Source: Streptomyces ochraceiscleroticus (lineage in GTDB: Bacteria > Actinomycetota > Actinomycetes > Streptomycetales > Streptomycetaceae). Taken from it: a stretch of 64,000 nucleotides of DNA. The translations under genes and the position numbers were made by a program. The stretch spans positions 248,001-312,000 of the forward strand of contig NZ_JOAX01000002.1 of the NCBI RefSeq assembly GCF_000720485.1. Direction: 5' to 3'. The notes under the pieces are model-generated. The model did not search any database, had not been told where the DNA came from, and worked only from the letters and a program-made list of their open reading frames with translations. Shown here piece after piece: positions 1 through 8,010 of this stretch; position 1 is the stretch's first letter; each line of letters starts with the position of its first letter.

Positions 1-911
1 CCGACGGCTCCGAGCTGTGGCGGCTGAACACCGAGGGCTGGGTCTACGGCCTCGGAGTCGACCGCGGCACGGTCGTCACCGGCACCCGCGGCGGCGGTGT
101 GCAGGCGTGGGAGGCGGCCAACGGCGAGCTGCTGTGGGAGATCGGCGGCGCGCAGACCGACTTCGAGACCGCCGAGTCCGGCCCCGTCGTGCACGAGGGC
201 ACGGTGTACGTCTGGGCGGACGCGCGGCTGAAGGCGCTGGAGGCCCGTACGGGCGCCGAGCGCTGGTCGTACCCCATCGGGGACGCGGCGTCCTGCGGCG
301 GGGTGCCCGTGCGGCTGCTGACGGCTCCGGACGGTGTGGTCTACGTCGCGGCCGGCACGCGCGTTCTGGCCATCGACAGCAACCGCGGCGACGTCCGCTG
401 GCACTTCGAGGCGCCGGCGGTCTTCCTGGCACCGCCCGCTTACGCCCCCGGGCCCGCCGTCACCGGCGGCGGCATCTACCTCGCGGACTACCTCGGCACG
501 GTCTACGCGCTGGACGCGAACGACGGCCGGGACCGCTGGCGGATCGCCACCGAGGCGCGCCAGTCGACCGAGCCGGTACTGGTCGCCGACGGCGCGGTGC
601 ACCTGGGCAGCGGCAACGCCCTGTACACGCTGGACGCGGTCGCGGGCACGCCTCGCTGGCGCTTCCAGGCGGGCGGCGAGGTCATCGGCGCACCGGTGGC
701 CGCGGACGGCCGGGTGCACTTCGGGTCCGCCGACCACTGCCTGTACACGCTGGACGCGATGGGCGGCCAGTTGCGCTGGAAGCTGGCGACCGGCGGCGAG
801 ATCACCGGCACCCCGGTGGCAGCCGCGGGTGTCGTCTACGCCTGCAGCAAGGACCGCTGCGTGTACGCGCTGGACGCCGCGAAGGGTACGGGGCAGGCGC
901 GGCGCTCCTAG
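1..911 (+). CDS. PQQ-repeat beta-propeller protein, C-terminal part
   Basis: Partial at the left edge; the frame is open from base 3 and gives about 302 residues. The whole fragment is a run of roughly 40-residue blades carrying the PQQ-type signature, for example VYALDANDGRDRWR, LYTLDAVAGTPRWR and LYTLDAMGGQLRWK, which build a beta-propeller. In Streptomyces such C-terminal propellers are typical of membrane-anchored Ser/Thr kinases such as AfsK, where they are the extracytoplasmic sensor. The kinase domain would lie outside the window. A gene pair resembling afsS/afsR lies 13 kb further on, so AfsK is a reasonable but unproven guess; a BamB-like propeller protein is the alternative. Confidence 0.8.
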   Translation, partial: DGSELWRLNTEGWVYGLGVDRGTVVTGTRGGGVQAWEAANGELLWEIGGAQTDFETAESGPVVHEGTVYVWADARLKALEARTGAERWSYPIGDAASCGGVPVRLLTAPDGVVYVAAGTRVLAIDSNRGDVRWHFEAPAVFLAPPAYAPGPAVTGGGIYLADYLGTVYALDANDGRDRWRIATEARQSTEPVLVADGAVHLGSGNALYTLDAVAGTPRWRFQAGGEVIGAPVAADGRVHFGSADHCLYTLDAMGGQLRWKLATGGEITGTPVAAAGVVYACSKDRCVYALDAAKGTGQARRS

Positions 912-936
912 GGCGCCGCGCGGTCCTGCGCTCCGG

Positions 937-1881
937 CTAGCGCTCCTCGGGAGGGCGGCCCCGGCCGGGCTGCCGGTCGCCTCCGGGCCGCCGGTCGCCG
1001 AGTACGGGCGGCAGCGGCTGCGTCCGGTCGGCCGGCGCGGGCGGGTGAGGGCGCGCGTCCTCGGTCGGCGGCTCGCTCCGGTACGGGCCCTGCTCCTGGT
1101 ACGGGCCCTCGTTCTGGTACGGCCCCTGGGGCGGAGCCGTCGGTGTACCGGCCGGCGGGGTCGTGCCGTCGTGCGTCGTCGGGGGCCACGGCTCTCGTGC
1201 GGGGTCGCCGGCCGAGGACCCGCCGGCGCCCGGCCACTGGACGGTCTGCTGTCCGTAGGGGCTGCCCGGCGGCTGTCCGTAAGGGCCGTCCGGATGCGTC
1301 GCATACGGGGGCTGGTCGGGCTGGCCCTCATAGGCGTACGGCGCGCCCCCGGGCTCGCCTTCGTACGCGTACCGGTCGTCGGGCTCCGCTCCGTACGGTG
1401 CGGGCGCGTACTCCTCCTCGCGCTCCCTCGCCCTGCGGCGCCGACGGGCCCGGCGGCCGCGCATCAGCAGCGCGCCCAGCAACAGCAGGACGCCGCCGCC
1501 CAGCGCCACCGCGACTCCCAGGCCCAGGCCGCGGCCCCCGCTCCCTACGGTGAGGCTGCCGGCCGCCTGGCCCTGCCGGACCATCCACAGGACGGTGAAG
1601 CCGAGCACGACCAGCCCCGCGAGCGTGATCACCAGGCGGGACCGCAGCACCACGCCGATCAGCGTCAGCACGGCCGCGACCAGCATCGGCAGCAGGAGTG
1701 AGCGCATGACGTCGGCGCCGCTGCCGGTGATCCCGTTGAAGAGGTCCGCGATACGGATGTCCGCACCATGACGGCCGTCGTACCAAGGACGGAAGGGGCT
1801 CCATACGGCGGCCGCCGCTCCGATGAGGGCGATCAGGGAGCCGATTACGTTGCGCACCACAAGCGTTGCCTCGCTTCGCAT
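937..1881 (-). CDS. Membrane protein with Pro/Tyr-rich C-terminal tail
   Basis: About 314 residues from the ATG at 1881, chosen because GGAGG lies about 10 nt upstream; an upstream start at 1971 adds an unconvincing leader. Four hydrophobic segments are visible in the first 170 residues (around VIGSLIALIGAAAAVW, LLLPMLVAAVLTLIGVVL, LVITLAGLVVLGFTVLW and GVAVALGGGVLLLLGAL). A basic RRARRRRRAR stretch follows, then a long cytoplasmic tail full of PYG, YEGE and PPYA motifs. The function is unknown to me. The gene converges on the PQQ protein with a 25-bp gap. Tails of this kind are common in actinobacterial envelope proteins. Confidence 0.75.
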   Translation of the reverse strand: MRSEATLVVRNVIGSLIALIGAAAAVWSPFRPWYDGRHGADIRIADLFNGITGSGADVMRSLLLPMLVAAVLTLIGVVLRSRLVITLAGLVVLGFTVLWMVRQGQAAGSLTVGSGGRGLGLGVAVALGGGVLLLLGALLMRGRRARRRRRAREREEEYAPAPYGAEPDDRYAYEGEPGGAPYAYEGQPDQPPYATHPDGPYGQPPGSPYGQQTVQWPGAGGSSAGDPAREPWPPTTHDGTTPPAGTPTAPPQGPYQNEGPYQEQGPYRSEPPTEDARPHPPAPADRTQPLPPVLGDRRPGGDRQPGRGRPPEER

Positions 1882-1987
1882 CGTCCTGATGCCTCCACAG
1901 CCGACGCTACGCCGTGCCGCCGCGGGCCGCCACGGCAATCCGGTCCCGGTATCGTGACGTGAGCTCGTCAATCAATCGGGGGATCTC

Positions 1988-2506
1988 ATGGCACGCCGTC
2001 ATCTGCGGCTCACGGCCGTCGTGGCCTTTGTTCTGCTCTCGCTCACCGGCTTCCGGCCGCACGGCCACAGCAGCCACGGGGGTGGCAGCGGTGGTGGCGG
2101 CTGCAGCGCCCACTCCAGCAGCAGCGGCTACCACGGCAGCAGCAACCACTACGACGATGACGACGACTACGACGATGACGACTACTCCGGCAGCGGCTCG
2201 GACAGCAGCCCGAGCGCTACCGCAGAGGTCCAGGGCACGGTCGTGGAGTGCGTGTCCGAGCACCCGAAGGCGGCCCGGCCGGGAGCCAAGGTCCGGCTGA
2301 CGGACGACGGCCTCTACGACGAGGTGACGATCACGGTCGAGTTCCGTGGCGCGAACGGGTCTGTGGTGGACACCGGCAAGAGGACGGTCGACCCCGTCCT
2401 GGACGACGAGGACGACACGACCGGAGACCCGGTCTTCCGGATCCCCATGGCCCACCCCGACCGGGCCGGCAAGGTCACTCGCTGCGAGGTCCGCAGTGTG
2501 AGCTGA
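1988..2506 (+). CDS. Secreted Asp-rich hypothetical protein
   Basis: This 172-residue protein begins with an apparent signal peptide (MARRHLRLTAVVAFVLLSLTGF). A Gly/Ser/His-rich linker and a striking acidic cluster (DDDDDYDDDDY, about residues 56-66) follow. The C-terminal 90 residues look folded, with two Cys (ECVSEH and TRCEV) and a beta-rich pattern (VRLTDDGLYDEVTITVEF). The acidic run could bind cations, but that is only inference. GGGG sits just before the ATG. It is transcribed divergently from the membrane protein. I do not recognise the family. Confidence 0.7.
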   Translation: MARRHLRLTAVVAFVLLSLTGFRPHGHSSHGGGSGGGGCSAHSSSSGYHGSSNHYDDDDDYDDDDYSGSGSDSSPSATAEVQGTVVECVSEHPKAARPGAKVRLTDDGLYDEVTITVEFRGANGSVVDTGKRTVDPVLDDEDDTTGDPVFRIPMAHPDRAGKVTRCEVRSVS

Positions 2507-2514
2507 CCTCGCAG
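2482..2514. terminator. Possible stem-loop terminator
   Basis: CTGCGAGGTC at 2482 pairs with GACCTCGCAG ending at 2514, across a 13-nt loop. It overlaps the stop codon of the secreted protein and sits just before the convergent hydratase gene. There is no T-run, so this is a weak call. Confidence 0.35.
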
Positions 2515-2523
2515 CAGTTCAGC

Positions 2524-3300
2524 TCATCTCACCCGAGGGGCGTTTCCCTTGCGCCGCTCCTCGAAGAGTTCCGCCTGCCGCTCCGGGGGCAGGTTGCCGA
2601 GGGCTATGAGGTGCGCCGCGTGCGCCAGCGCCTGGGTGCGCGCCGCCTCCTTGGCCGCCCAGAGGGCCCGTACGGTCCCCTGCACGGCTTCGGTGGGCTG
2701 TGCCGCCACGGTCTCCGCCGCGCGGAGGGCGGCCGGCAGCGCCTCGCCCGCCGGCGTCAGTTCGGAGACCAGCCCCACCTCGTAGGCGCGGCGGGCGCCG
2801 AGCCGCTCGGCGGTGCCCATCAGGGCGAGCCGGGCGATCTCTCCGTACGGCATCCGCTGCGCCATGAGGACCGACTCGTACGCACTGACCATCCCGTAGG
2901 TCGTGTGCGGGTCGAAGAACGTCGAGGTCTCGGAGGCCACGAGGAACTCGCACTCGCCCAGTAGGTAGAACGCGCCGCCGCAGGCCATGCCGTCGACCGC
3001 GGCGATCACCGGCTTCCACAGGTCGGCCGCCTTGGGGCCGATGCGGAGCAGCGGGTCGTCGAGGGAGTACGGAGAGGCGGGCTGCGGCACGCGTACCGAG
3101 CGGTCCACGCCGGTGCAGAAGGCGCGGCCGCCGGTGCCGGTGACGACCGCCGCGCGCACGGTGTCGTCGAAGCGCAGGGCGCGCCAGGCGCCCGCCAGTT
3201 CCTCGGCGGTCGGCAGGTCGATGGCGTTGAGGCGGCCGGGCCGGTCGAGAGTGATCAGGGCGACGCCCTCGGCGGCCCGGGTGTCGACGCGTACGGTCAC
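2524..3300 (-). CDS. Enoyl-CoA hydratase/isomerase (crotonase) family protein
   Basis: The protein has 258 residues and starts at the GTG at 3300. That codon overlaps the stop of the DUF35 gene (GTGA) and has GGAG 6 nt upstream. It shows the crotonase pattern: ALITLDRPGRLNAI near the N-terminus, a first oxyanion-hole region near GRAFCTGVD, and DGMACGGAFYLLGECEFLVAS around residues 98-118. It would hydrate or isomerise an acyl-CoA double bond in the cytoplasm. It is the last gene of a three-gene coupled operon (thiolase, DUF35, hydratase) preceded by a shared palindrome at 5070. The substrate is unknown; dehydratase or isomerase activity is possible within this family. Confidence 0.9.
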   Translation of the reverse strand: MTVRVDTRAAEGVALITLDRPGRLNAIDLPTAEELAGAWRALRFDDTVRAAVVTGTGGRAFCTGVDRSVRVPQPASPYSLDDPLLRIGPKAADLWKPVIAAVDGMACGGAFYLLGECEFLVASETSTFFDPHTTYGMVSAYESVLMAQRMPYGEIARLALMGTAERLGARRAYEVGLVSELTPAGEALPAALRAAETVAAQPTEAVQGTVRALWAAKEAARTQALAHAAHLIALGNLPPERQAELFEERRKGNAPRVR

Positions 3301-3845
3301 GGGCGCTCCAGCAGCCAGCGTGGCACGGTCACGCCGTCCGCCATCTCGTGGAAGGTCACCTTCACCGCCGCGCCGATGCGGAGCCGTTCCGGGGGCACGG
3401 AGTTCAGTGCGGCGTCCGGCGCGCTGACGAGGTTGCCGGCCAGCCGGATGCGCGGCGCTTCGGCCAGCTCGACGACGATGGCGTTGTACGGCGCGAGGGC
3501 GGCGTACGCGGGCAGCAGTGGCGGGTGCGGCAGGACGTAGGACCAGATGCGGCCGCGGCCGGACATCCGCCGCCACTCGCTCGCGAAGGACTGGCAGTGC
3601 GGGCAGCAGGGGCGGGGCGGGAAGCGCAGTGCGCCGCAGTCGGCGCAGGCTTGGACGCGCAGTTCGCCGCGTGCCGCGTACGCCCAGAACGGCGCGCCGT
3701 CGTCGTCGGGGACGGGGAGCAGGAAGCCGTCGGCGGGGGCGGGTTCCGCGGCGGTCGCGGCGGTCGCGGCGGAGTTATCCACAGGCGTGGCGGACGCGGT
3801 GCGGTTGTCAGTGGTGGCTGTCACACTCGGTTTTATGAATCTCAC
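3297..3845 (-). CDS. Zn-ribbon OB-fold (DUF35) protein
   Basis: This 182-residue protein has an Ala/Thr-rich leader and then the DUF35 arrangement. An N-terminal helix region (DDDGAPFWAYAARGELRVQACADCGALRFPP) is followed by a rubredoxin-like zinc ribbon CADC-x9-CCPHC and an OB-fold. The GTG at 3845 has AGGAG about 10 nt upstream; the GTG seven codons later is an alternative start. DUF35 proteins commonly bind acyl-CoA and partner thiolase-like enzymes, as in the Ltp2/ChsH2 steroid side-chain aldolase (established). The gene starts 6 nt after the thiolase stop, which fits an obligate complex. The precise reaction is inferred. Confidence 0.88.
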   Translation of the reverse strand: MRFIKPSVTATTDNRTASATPVDNSAATAATAAEPAPADGFLLPVPDDDGAPFWAYAARGELRVQACADCGALRFPPRPCCPHCQSFASEWRRMSGRGRIWSYVLPHPPLLPAYAALAPYNAIVVELAEAPRIRLAGNLVSAPDAALNSVPPERLRIGAAVKVTFHEMADGVTVPRWLLERP

Positions 3846-3851
3846 TGACGG

Positions 3852-5003
3852 TCAACTCCTCAGCAGTAGCGCGGAAGTCGGGACGCTCTCGCCCGCGGTG
3901 ACAAGGCAGGTCGCGGCGTCCGGCACCTGTGCGGTGCTGGTGCCGCGAAGCTGTTTGACGCCCTCGGTGATCAGGTTGAAACCGTGGACGTACGCCTCGG
4001 AGAGGCCACCGCCGCCGGTGTTCAGCGGGAGCCGGCCGCCGATCTCCAGGGCGCCCTTCTCGGTGAAGGCCGCGCCCTCGCCCCGCCCGCAGAAGCCGTA
4101 GCCCTCCAGGGAGAGCGGGACGAGCGGGGTGAAGGCGTCGTAGATCTGCGCGACGTCGATGTCCTGCGGTCCGAAGTCGGCGGACTTCCACAGGTGCCGG
4201 GCGGCGGTCCGGGCGGGCCCGGTGAGCGGGTCGTCGGTCCAGTAGTTGACCATGCCGTGGTGCTGGGCGGGCAGGCCCTGGGCGGCGGCGTGGACGTAGA
4301 CGGGGGTGCGGCGGCAGTCGCGGGCGCGCTCGGCGGAGACCAGGACACAGGCCAGCGCGCCGTCGGTCTCCAGGCAGTTGTCGAAGAGGCAGAGCGGCTC
4401 GCTGATCCAGCGGGAGGTCATGTACATCTCGCGGGTCAGCGGGCGGTCGTACATGACCGCCGCGGGGTTCTGGTTGGCGCGGTTGCGGCAGGCCAGCGCG
4501 ACGTTGAAGAAGTGGTCGCGGGTGGCTCCGTACTGATGCATGTAGCGACGGGCGAGCATCCCGATCTCGTCGGCCGGGCGCAGCAGGCCGAAGGGGCGGG
4601 TCCATTGAGCGGGGGTGGGGAGTTGAACGGCGGTGTTCTTCCAGGGGCGGGGGCCGGAGCCGCGCTTGCGCGAGCGCCAGGCGACGCCGACGGTGGCCTG
4701 GCCGGTGGCGATGGCGGCGGCCAGGTGCGCCACGGTGGCACAGGAACCGCCGCCGCCGTAGCCGGCCTTGGCGAAGAAGGTGACGTCGCCCGCGCCGATG
4801 GCCTTGGCGACCTCGACCTCGTCGGTCTCCTCCATGGTGTAGGAGGCGAAGGCGTCGACCTCCGAGGGGGCGATGCCGGCGTCGGCCAGGGCGGCCGTGA
4901 TCGCGCGGCAGGCCAGCGTCTTCTCGGATTCGGGAAGGTGCTTGGCGAAGGGTGTCTGTCCGATGCCGGCTATCGCCGTAGCGTCCTTGAGGGTCGCCCC
5001 CAT
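3852..5003 (-). CDS. Thiolase / SCP-x-type lipid-transfer protein
   Basis: About 383 residues from the ATG at 5003, preferred over the GTG at 5009 because GGAG lies 6 nt before the ATG. Thiolase landmarks are GGGGSCATV with a Cys near residue 88, a YDAFTPL segment, NTGGGGLSEAYVHG with its His, and a C-terminal ATCLVTAGE Cys. The family cleaves or condenses beta-ketoacyl-CoA. The Ltp2 branch instead performs retro-aldol cleavage with a DUF35 partner and uses Tyr rather than Cys. This protein keeps the Cys and also has Tyr at YDAFT and SEAY, so both chemistries are open. It is the first gene of the operon, with the 15-bp palindrome 67 bp upstream. Confidence 0.88.
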   Translation of the reverse strand: MGATLKDATAIAGIGQTPFAKHLPESEKTLACRAITAALADAGIAPSEVDAFASYTMEETDEVEVAKAIGAGDVTFFAKAGYGGGGSCATVAHLAAAIATGQATVGVAWRSRKRGSGPRPWKNTAVQLPTPAQWTRPFGLLRPADEIGMLARRYMHQYGATRDHFFNVALACRNRANQNPAAVMYDRPLTREMYMTSRWISEPLCLFDNCLETDGALACVLVSAERARDCRRTPVYVHAAAQGLPAQHHGMVNYWTDDPLTGPARTAARHLWKSADFGPQDIDVAQIYDAFTPLVPLSLEGYGFCGRGEGAAFTEKGALEIGGRLPLNTGGGGLSEAYVHGFNLITEGVKQLRGTSTAQVPDAATCLVTAGESVPTSALLLRS

Positions 5004-5069
5004 CGCCACCTCCGTGGTCGGTCGTCCGGCCGGTCGTCCGTACTGACAGCCGAGGAGGCTACCGCTAAC

Positions 5070-5084
5070 CTGACGGGCAGTCAG
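5070..5084. promoter_or_regulatory. Regulon palindrome, copy 1
   Basis: CTGACGGGCAGTCAG is an inverted repeat CTGAC-N5-GTCAG lying between the divergent thiolase and acyl-CoA ligase genes. Four further copies occur at other catabolic promoters in the window. The geometry suits a dimeric TetR-family repressor, but no candidate regulator gene is adjacent. Confidence 0.75.
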
Positions 5085-5171
5085 CTAACTGGCACAGGGT
5101 TCTCCCGGCCGGTACGCGCCGCACGGCCCCCGGGCGGCTCGCCTCGGTGCCGGGGGAGAGAGGCAGGGGCG

Positions 5172-6800
5172 ATGCCGAGCGGGGCGGAAGATGTGCGGGC
5201 CGACCTGGAGTTCGGGTCTGTTCCGCGGTTGGTGCGGGCGGCGGCCGCTCGGTACGGCGGGCGGGAGGCGGTGGTCGAGGGGCGGGCCCGCGTTTCGTAC
5301 GAAGAGCTCGGCGCGCGGGTCGAGCGCGCGGCCGCGGCCTGCATCGCCGCCGGTGTCGCGCCCGGCGACCGGGTGGCGGTCTGGGCGCCGAACACCGCGG
5401 AGTGGATCGTCTCCGCGCTCGGCGCGGTGTCGGCGGGCGCGGTCCTGGTGCCGGTCAACACCCGTTTCAAGGGCGCCGAGGCCGCCGACGTCCTGCGCCG
5501 CACCCGCGCCCGGCTGCTCTTCGTCACCGGCACCTTCCTCGGCACGTCGTACGTCGCCTCGTTGCGCCGGGCCACCGCGGAGGGCACGGGGCGAGGCCCG
5601 TTGCCGGGCCTGCCGGACCTGCGGGACGCGGTGGTGCTGGCCGACGACGCGCCCGTCGGCTTCCGCACGTGGCGGGAGTTCCTGGCCGGGGGCGACCAGG
5701 TGCCGGCCGCGGCCGTACGGGAGCGCGCGGACGCCGTGGCGCCCGACGCCCCCTCGGACATCGTCTTCACCTCGGGCACCACGGGGCGGCCCAAGGGCGC
5801 CGTGATCACTCACGCCCAGACGCTGCGCGCGTACGGCGTCTGGAGCGAGCTGGCGGGGCTGCGGGAGGGGGACCGCTATCTGATCGTCAACCCGTTCTTC
5901 CACACCTTCGGCTACAAGGCCGGTGTGCTGGCCTGTCTGTTGCGCGGCGCGACGATGGTCCCGCAGCCGGTGTTCAGCGCAGACACCGCGCTCGCCAATA
6001 TCGCCGCCGAGCGGATCACTGTGCTGCCGGGACCGCCGTCGCTGCACCAGCAGTTGCTGGACCATCCGGCGCGCGCCCGGCACGACCTCTCGACGCTGCG
6101 GCTGGTGGTGACGGGTGCCGCGGTGGTGCCGCTGGAGCTGGTCGAGCGGCTGCGCGGGGAGCTGGGCATCGACACCGTACTGACCGCGTACGGCCTGTCG
6201 GAGAGCTCGGGGGTGGTCACGATGTGCCGGCGCGGCGATCCGCCCGAGATCGTGGCCGGGGCGTCGGGCCGGGCGATACCGGGCACGGAAGTGGCGGTGG
6301 TCGACGCCGATGGCCGCCCGGTGGCCCCGGGGCGGCCCGGCGAGGTAAGAGTGCGCGGCTATCACGTCATGACGGGCTACTTCGAGGACCCCGAGGGCAC
6401 CGCCCGCGCCGTCACCCCGGACGGCTGGCTGTGCACGGGAGACGTGGGGGTGCTGGACGAGGCGGGCAATCTGCGGATCACCGACCGGATCAAGGACATG
6501 TTCATCGTCGGCGGGTTCAACGCCTACCCGGCCGAGATCGAGCAACTGCTCCTGCGTCACCCGGATATCGCCGACGCCGCCGTGATCGGGATAGCGGACG
6601 CCCGGCTGGGCGAGGTCGGCCGGGCGTACGTGGTGCGGCGTCCCGGCGCGACCGTGTCGGCGGAGGAAGTACTCGTCTGGTCGCGCCGGGAGATGGCCAA
6701 CTACAAGGTTCCCAGGGAGGTGATGTTCCTGCCCGAGCTGCCGCGGAACGCCGGCGGCAAGGTCCTGAAGGCGAAGCTCCGGGCCGTCACCGGTTGTTGA
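5172..6800 (+). CDS. Acyl-CoA ligase (FadD-type, AMP-forming)
   Basis: This 542-residue protein starts at the ATG at 5172; the open frame extends far upstream, but that part is antisense to the thiolase. Adenylate-forming motifs are clear: the P-loop TSGTTGRPKG near residue 200, the AYGLSESSG motif, the WLCTGDVG motif near 420, the hinge TDRIKDMFIVGG, and the C-terminal catalytic Lys in GGKVLKAKL. It activates a carboxylic acid to its CoA thioester. The sequence style resembles FadD3-like ligases of ring or side-chain catabolism. It is divergent from the thiolase operon with a shared palindrome between them, and its 3' end overlaps the convergent P450 by 14 bp. Confidence 0.9.
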   Translation: MPSGAEDVRADLEFGSVPRLVRAAAARYGGREAVVEGRARVSYEELGARVERAAAACIAAGVAPGDRVAVWAPNTAEWIVSALGAVSAGAVLVPVNTRFKGAEAADVLRRTRARLLFVTGTFLGTSYVASLRRATAEGTGRGPLPGLPDLRDAVVLADDAPVGFRTWREFLAGGDQVPAAAVRERADAVAPDAPSDIVFTSGTTGRPKGAVITHAQTLRAYGVWSELAGLREGDRYLIVNPFFHTFGYKAGVLACLLRGATMVPQPVFSADTALANIAAERITVLPGPPSLHQQLLDHPARARHDLSTLRLVVTGAAVVPLELVERLRGELGIDTVLTAYGLSESSGVVTMCRRGDPPEIVAGASGRAIPGTEVAVVDADGRPVAPGRPGEVRVRGYHVMTGYFEDPEGTARAVTPDGWLCTGDVGVLDEAGNLRITDRIKDMFIVGGFNAYPAEIEQLLLRHPDIADAAVIGIADARLGEVGRAYVVRRPGATVSAEEVLVWSRREMANYKVPREVMFLPELPRNAGGKVLKAKLRAVTGC

Positions 6801-8010
6801 GGCGGACCGGGAGGGACTGCAGACCGTTGCCGATGAACGAGCCGGTGGCGCGCAGCTCGGACGTGGGCACCGCCAGCTCGAGGTCCGGGAAGCGGTCGAA
6901 GAGCGCCGGCAGTGCGGTGCGGGCCTCCATGCGGGCCAGCGGCGCGCCCAGGCAGAAGTGCACCCCGTGCCCGAAGGCGAGGTGCTCCCGGTCGGCGCGG
7001 CGCAGCTCGAAGGAGTCGGCGTCCGCTCCGTGCCGCTCGGGGTCCCGGCCGGCCGCGGCGTAGGCGGCGAGGATCGGGTCGCCCTGGCGGATGACCGTGC
7101 CGTCCGCCAGCGGGATGTCCTCGACGGCGTACCGCAGCGGCAGGTTGGCGATGCTGGGCGCCCAGCGCAGCGTCTCCTCGATGACGTCGTCCCAGCCGGC
7201 CTTCCCGGAGGCCAGCAGGGCGTGCTGCTCGGGGTGGGTGAGCAGGGCGTGGACGGCGTTGCCGATGAGGTTGACGGTCGTCTCGTAACCGGCGCCGATC
7301 ACCAGCAGGAGGGTGTCGAGCAGTTCCCGCTCCTCCAGGCGGGAGCCGTCGTCGTCCCGGGCGGAGACCAGCACGCTGGTCATGTCGTCGCCGGGCTCCC
7401 GCCGCTTGAGGGCGATGAGCCCGCCGAGGACGGTGCTGACCTTCTGCGCGGTGGCGGCGGCCTGTTCGGGGGTGGCAGAGGTGTCGAAGATTTCGTCCAT
7501 GACCTCCTTCACCTCCGCACGGGACTCCTCGGGCACCCCGAAGAGTTCGGAGATCACCCGCATCGGAAGGGGGTGTGCGTAGGAAGAGATCAGATCGACC
7601 GGCTCGCCGGCGGGCGCCGCTTCCAGGCCCGCCAGCAGCTCCTTGGTGATCCGCTCGACGCGCGGGGCCATCGCCTCGGTGCGCCGCCCGGTGAACGCCG
7701 GTGCCACGAGCTTGCGCAGCCTGCGGTGGTCGGCGCCGTAGGCGGTGAACATGTTCGTGACGCCGACCCAGGACTGCAGCCAGCTGTCGTGGTGTTCGCC
7801 GTTCCGCCAGGCGGGCCAGTGCTGCCGCGGGTCCTTGCTCACCCGGTCGTCGGCGAGCAGCCGCTTGAGCAGGCCGTGGCCGCCGACCGACCAGGCACGT
7901 ATGCCGCCGGGCAGTTCGACGAGCGCGGCGGGTCCTATCGCGCGGAGGCGGGCGGCCTCGCCGGGGAGGTCGGTGCCGGCCGGGTCGATGGCGACGGGCT
8001 GCTGTCCCAT
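6787..8010 (-). CDS. Cytochrome P450 (canonical), end of conservon operon
   Basis: The protein has 407 residues from the ATG at 8010, with AGGAG 8 nt upstream. Signatures are the I-helix GAGYETT near residue 245, the K-helix EETLRW (intact ExxR), and the heme loop FGHGVHFCLG near residue 348 with the Cys ligand. It is a soluble bacterial monooxygenase that needs a ferredoxin, and none is encoded nearby. Its 5' end lies inside the upstream P450 gene (76-bp overlap), so the two are translationally linked. The gene ends convergently inside the acyl-CoA ligase stop region. Conservons often end in one or two P450 genes (established). Confidence 0.93.
   Translation of the reverse strand: MGQQPVAIDPAGTDLPGEAARLRAIGPAALVELPGGIRAWSVGGHGLLKRLLADDRVSKDPRQHWPAWRNGEHHDSWLQSWVGVTNMFTAYGADHRRLRKLVAPAFTGRRTEAMAPRVERITKELLAGLEAAPAGEPVDLISSYAHPLPMRVISELFGVPEESRAEVKEVMDEIFDTSATPEQAAATAQKVSTVLGGLIALKRREPGDDMTSVLVSARDDDGSRLEERELLDTLLLVIGAGYETTVNLIGNAVHALLTHPEQHALLASGKAGWDDVIEETLRWAPSIANLPLRYAVEDIPLADGTVIRQGDPILAAYAAAGRDPERHGADADSFELRRADREHLAFGHGVHFCLGAPLARMEARTALPALFDRFPDLELAVPTSELRATGSFIGNGLQSLPVRLNNR

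Noticed and set aside
3845..3859. A partial copy of the regulon palindrome (CTGACGGTCA)
   Set aside because: The right arm is missing and it overlaps the thiolase/DUF35 gene junction, so it is a chance half-site.
3984..5171. The long plus-strand open frame upstream of the acyl-CoA ligase
   Set aside because: It is antisense to the thiolase gene. The ligase motifs begin only after 5172, so the frame is a high-GC artefact.
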